Shown here: piece after piece, positions 6,078-8,461 of the stretch
How the letters are laid out: every line of letters begins with the position of its first letter
How positions within the stretch are numbered: position 1 is the stretch's first letter
Assembly: GCA_003641345.1 (NCBI GenBank)
Contig: QNAD01000067.1
Location: 1 to 8,461 of the forward strand
Origin: Candidatus Zixiibacteriota bacterium
GTDB lineage: Bacteria; Zixibacteria; MSB-5A5; GN15; FEB-12
Length of the DNA stretch: 8,461 nucleotides
Direction: 5' to 3'
The notes under the pieces: model-generated
What the model saw: the letters and a program-made list of their open reading frames with translations, nothing else
Database searches by the model: none
What the model was told of the DNA's origin: nothing
Program-made: the position numbers and the translations under genes

Positions 6078-6901
6078 TGGAACTATCTCTCAACGGTAAA
6101 AGTGGCAACAATGGTAACAATAGTAATTACCAAGTAGATTTGAATATTTTTCAGGGTCCGCTTGACTTGCTCTTATACCTGATTAGAAAAGAAGAAGTCG
6201 ATATTTATGATATTCCAGTCTCAAAAGTAACCCGCCAGTATCTCCAATATTTGGAAATGATGAAAACACTAAGCCTTGAAATTGCCGGTGAATATATTTT
6301 TATGGCGGCAACTTTGATTAGAATTAAGACCAAAATGTTGCTACCCCGAGACGAGAACGATACCGAAGAAATGGATCCGCGCGAAGAATTGGTTATGGCG
6401 TTGATTGAATATAAAAAATACAAAGAAGCCAGCGAGATTCTTCGCGAACAAGCGATAATGGAAGAATATAATTTTGTCCCGCCGTCACCGGTTGGGAAAA
6501 TTCAAGGCAAAATAGATGAAATCCCATCCACGACACTTTTTGATTTGTTGACTGCTTTTAAAGAAGTTGTCGAGGGACGTCGGGAAGAAATTGTCCATGC
6601 CGTAACCACAGAAGAAATCGCAATTGAAGATAGAATTAAATTTGTAATGTCATATTTGAACAACAGAAAATTTGCAACTTTTATTGAATTGTTCAGCGAC
6701 GTTCCCCGCAAAATTGTGGCTGTGGTTACGTTTATGGCAATTTTGGAGCTTTGTCGGTCAAGAAGAATCGTGATTCAGCAATCCTACCCTTTTGAGGAAC
6801 TTCGAGTTTATAGAGGTGAAGATTTTGCAAGACCTTTTGAAGCTATTGATTTGGTTGATATTAACGAGACATTTGAAAAGGTGGAAATAAATAATGAATA
6901 A
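6077..6901 (+). CDS. scpA: Segregation and condensation protein A (kleisin)
   Basis: ScpA bridges the SMC heads and recruits ScpB to form the condensin-like complex for chromosome compaction and segregation. The 274-residue protein has the N-terminal signature IFQGPLDLLLYLIRKEEVDIYDIPVSKVTRQYL (24-56), a segment AATLIRIKTKMLLPRDE, a variable acidic middle, and a C-terminal winged helix (FATFIELFSDVPRKIVAVVTFMAILELCRSRRIVIQQ) for the second SMC contact. Residues 6-17 (NGKSGNNGNNSN) are a Gly/Asn/Ser-rich extension between the start and the usual first strand. The ATG overlaps the trpS stop by 1 nt, and a GAGGG tract 11 nt upstream, inside trpS, may serve as Shine-Dalgarno. Its end overlaps scpB by 8 nt, which implies coupled translation in keeping with a fixed complex. 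Confidence 0.95.
   Translation: MELSLNGKSGNNGNNSNYQVDLNIFQGPLDLLLYLIRKEEVDIYDIPVSKVTRQYLQYLEMMKTLSLEIAGEYIFMAATLIRIKTKMLLPRDENDTEEMDPREELVMALIEYKKYKEASEILREQAIMEEYNFVPPSPVGKIQGKIDEIPSTTLFDLLTAFKEVVEGRREEIVHAVTTEEIAIEDRIKFVMSYLNNRKFATFIELFSDVPRKIVAVVTFMAILELCRSRRIVIQQSYPFEELRVYRGEDFARPFEAIDLVDINETFEKVEINNE
6877..6884 (+). promoter_or_regulatory. Shine-Dalgarno site of scpB, inside scpA
   Basis: AAAGGTGG ends 9 nt before the scpB ATG at 6894 and lies in the last codons of scpA. It supports the overlapping start. Confidence 0.7.
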
Positions 6902-7721
6902 TAATTTGTCGGTTATTGAAGCATTGATATTAGCATCCCCAGAACCTATTGCTACCAGGAAAATTACTGAAGTTCTGGAAGAAATGAAACCGAAAGAAGT
7001 TTCCGAAGCAGTTAATGAACTCAATCAAAAATATACTGACCTTGAAAGCTCTTTTAGGATTAGAACTATTGCCGGCGGGTACCAATTTTATATAATTCCT
7101 GAATACACTGGCTTTGTGGAAGAACTGTTTTCACGCCGGAGAAAATTAAGATTAACAAGAGCCGCTTTGGAAGTGATGGCTATTATTGCTTATCGTCAAC
7201 CAGTTACTAAAATTGAAATCGAACAAATTCGCGGAGTTGCATCGGATGGAGTTGTACATAATCTCCTCGAGAAAAAACTTATTACTATTACCGGTCGGGC
7301 TGAATCAGTAGGCCGTCCGTTGCAGTATGGGACTACAGCCGAATTTCTGAAATTCTTTGGTCTAAATAAAATCAATGATCTTCCTAAAATGTCCGAAATT
7401 GAAGAACTTATCAAAGCTTCAGAACCAGTCAATCAAACCGAATTGAATCTTAATGATGAAGCTGATGATGATATGGCGATGAAATTGAATATTGCTGATG
7501 GAACTTATGACCCCGATGAACAAAAGATGGAATGTGACATCGCCTATGAAAAATCAGAATTGATTGAAACAGAAAATGAGCTAAGCATTGAAGAATTAAA
7601 TAAGGAAACAGAGGAAGATTTCGAGAAAAATATTATCTCTGAAAATTCTTCAGCTACATCTGATGAATCCGAAGAAAATTCCGAAAAAGAATCTGTCATT
7701 ATTGACATAGATGCTTCTTAG
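6894..7721 (+). CDS. scpB: Segregation and condensation protein B with acidic C-terminal extension
   Basis: ScpB binds ScpA as a dimer in the SMC complex. Residues 1-80 form the first winged helix (VIEALILASPEPIATRKITEVL). Residues 85-160 form the second, with the family signature YRQPVTKIEIEQIRGVASDG (100-119) and ITGRAESVGRPLQYGTTAEFLKFFGL ending near 157. ScpB proteins are commonly about 180-220 residues. This one has 275, because about 105 further residues (171-275) form a Glu/Asp/Ser/Asn-rich, probably disordered tail ending ESVIIDIDAS. The tail is in frame with no sign of a frameshift. The gene overlaps scpA by 8 nt and has a good internal Shine-Dalgarno. The next gene starts 27 nt after the TAG. 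Confidence 0.94.
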   Translation: MNNNLSVIEALILASPEPIATRKITEVLEEMKPKEVSEAVNELNQKYTDLESSFRIRTIAGGYQFYIIPEYTGFVEELFSRRRKLRLTRAALEVMAIIAYRQPVTKIEIEQIRGVASDGVVHNLLEKKLITITGRAESVGRPLQYGTTAEFLKFFGLNKINDLPKMSEIEELIKASEPVNQTELNLNDEADDDMAMKLNIADGTYDPDEQKMECDIAYEKSELIETENELSIEELNKETEEDFEKNIISENSSATSDESEENSEKESVIIDIDAS

Positions 7722-7748
7722 AAAATTCAAATATCTGGACACTGTTGT

Positions 7749-8461
7749 TTGATTAGAATAAATAAATATCTTTCTATTTGTGGGGTGACTTCGCGGCGTG
7801 GCGCAGAACGCTTAATTGAATCCGGTCTGGTTACTATCAACGGTAAAACTGTTGAAGAGCTGGGGACTTTGGTCGATGAAGCTTTGGATATTGTAAAAGT
7901 TAACGGAACTATTGTTGACCCTGTTGAAAATAAAGAATATCTGATTTTTAATAAACCTTCATCAGTAATGACAACTTTGCATGACCCGTTCAAACGGAAA
8001 ACCGTAGCTCATTACTTAAAACAATTAAAAACCAGAGTTTATCCGGTAGGCAGACTTGATTATGATACTCGGGGAGTAATCCTGATGACTAATGATGGTG
8101 ATTTGGCTTATAGGCTCACTCATCCGAAATATCAGATTAAAAGAATCTACGAAGCAAAAGTAAAAGGTAAATTTGATGAAACTGCCGCTAATAGCATCGC
8201 TAAAGGCATTAAACTTGAAGATGGTGCTATCGGAAAAGCTAAGGTTGATATATTGCAGGTTGGTCCTAATTGGTCTAGGATCAGGTTAGTTTTAACGGAG
8301 GGAAGAAAACGGGAAGTCAAACAACTTTGTAAAGGTGTAGGACATCCTGTATTAAAATTAGTTCGGATGGAATTTGCAGGTCTGGACGTTAAAGGTTTGG
8401 GTAGCGGGCAATGGCGTCATTTATTGAATGCTGAGATTGTTAAACTAAAAAAAATGGTCGG
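7749..8461 (+). CDS. RsuA/RluB-family rRNA pseudouridine synthase (3' partial, TTG start)
   Basis: The frame is open to the window end, 237 full codons. It starts at TTG 7749: the frame is closed upstream by the TAG at 7719, and no ATG or GTG lies between that stop and the conserved N-terminus. The S4 RNA-binding domain (2-60) reads IRINKYLSICGVTSRRGAERLIESG, with VTINGK next. The catalytic domain has YLIFNKPSSVMTT, then VGRLDYDTRGVILMTNDGDLA with catalytic D104, and RIRLVLTEGRKREVKQLC near the end. The enzyme isomerises uridine to pseudouridine in ribosomal RNA, most likely large-subunit RNA as for RluB; RluB, RluE, RluF and RsuA cannot be separated surely by eye. The family's usual length suggests only a short piece is missing. 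It lies 27 nt after scpB and is probably in the same operon, a common pairing. GGA at 7737-7739 is the only weak Shine-Dalgarno. Confidence 0.93.
   Translation, partial: MIRINKYLSICGVTSRRGAERLIESGLVTINGKTVEELGTLVDEALDIVKVNGTIVDPVENKEYLIFNKPSSVMTTLHDPFKRKTVAHYLKQLKTRVYPVGRLDYDTRGVILMTNDGDLAYRLTHPKYQIKRIYEAKVKGKFDETAANSIAKGIKLEDGAIGKAKVDILQVGPNWSRIRLVLTEGRKREVKQLCKGVGHPVLKLVRMEFAGLDVKGLGSGQWRHLLNAEIVKLKKMV

Noticed and set aside
6758..7024. Possible 88-residue reverse-strand gene across the scpA-scpB junction
   Set aside because: It lies opposite two well-supported conserved genes and looks like a shadow of their codon structure.
7727..7993. Possible 88-residue reverse-strand gene
   Set aside because: It is antisense to the conserved S4 domain of the pseudouridine synthase, and its translation shows no domain or start signal.

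Overview
The window is A+T-rich bacterial chromosome, with every gene on the + strand. No transposase, phage gene, CRISPR array, tRNA or rRNA was seen. The best clue to the host is the first protein. It ends in a QNYPNPFNP...YNIMGQKV...GVYLYRL...KK-type C-terminal sorting domain, the hallmark of large secreted proteins in the Fibrobacteres-Chlorobi-Bacteroidetes (FCB) superphylum and related candidate phyla such as Zixibacteria, Marinimicrobia, Cloacimonetes and KSB1. Shine-Dalgarno sites are clear before some genes and absent before others, which fits that group. The exact phylum cannot be settled from this sequence.

Region 1 (1-2647) encodes envelope or secreted proteins. It begins inside a PKD-domain protein carrying the sorting domain, which ends at a strong intrinsic terminator (1510-1543). 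Next come a 204-207-residue exported protein with two FlgD-like Ig repeats and, 3 nt later, a 149-residue lipoprotein whose C-terminal half has a similar repeat pattern. These two form a small unit of unknown role.

Region 2 (2648-4238) holds one complete NtrC-type sigma-54-dependent response regulator. It has its own Shine-Dalgarno site, a possible promoter with a nearby palindrome, and a terminator with an 11-bp stem and GCAA tetraloop. No partner kinase is in the window.

Region 3 (4239-4920) holds an HNH-endonuclease-family protein of the NQNYEP type. Its leader of about 110 nt starts at an extended -10 promoter candidate and can form a long-range stem.

Region 4 (4921-8461) is a tightly packed housekeeping cluster: trpS (tryptophanyl-tRNA synthetase), scpA and scpB (kleisin and winged-helix partners of SMC in chromosome segregation), and an RsuA/RluB-type rRNA pseudouridine synthase cut by the window end. 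Gene junctions are a 1-nt overlap, an 8-nt overlap and a 27-nt gap, so a single transcript is likely, probably from a TTGATT-N17-TAAAAT promoter. This looks like ordinary core genome. The less ordinary points are the trio of FlgD-like-fold envelope proteins, the acidic extension of ScpB, the TTG start of the pseudouridine synthase and the structured leader of the HNH gene. I found no convincing undescribed system.
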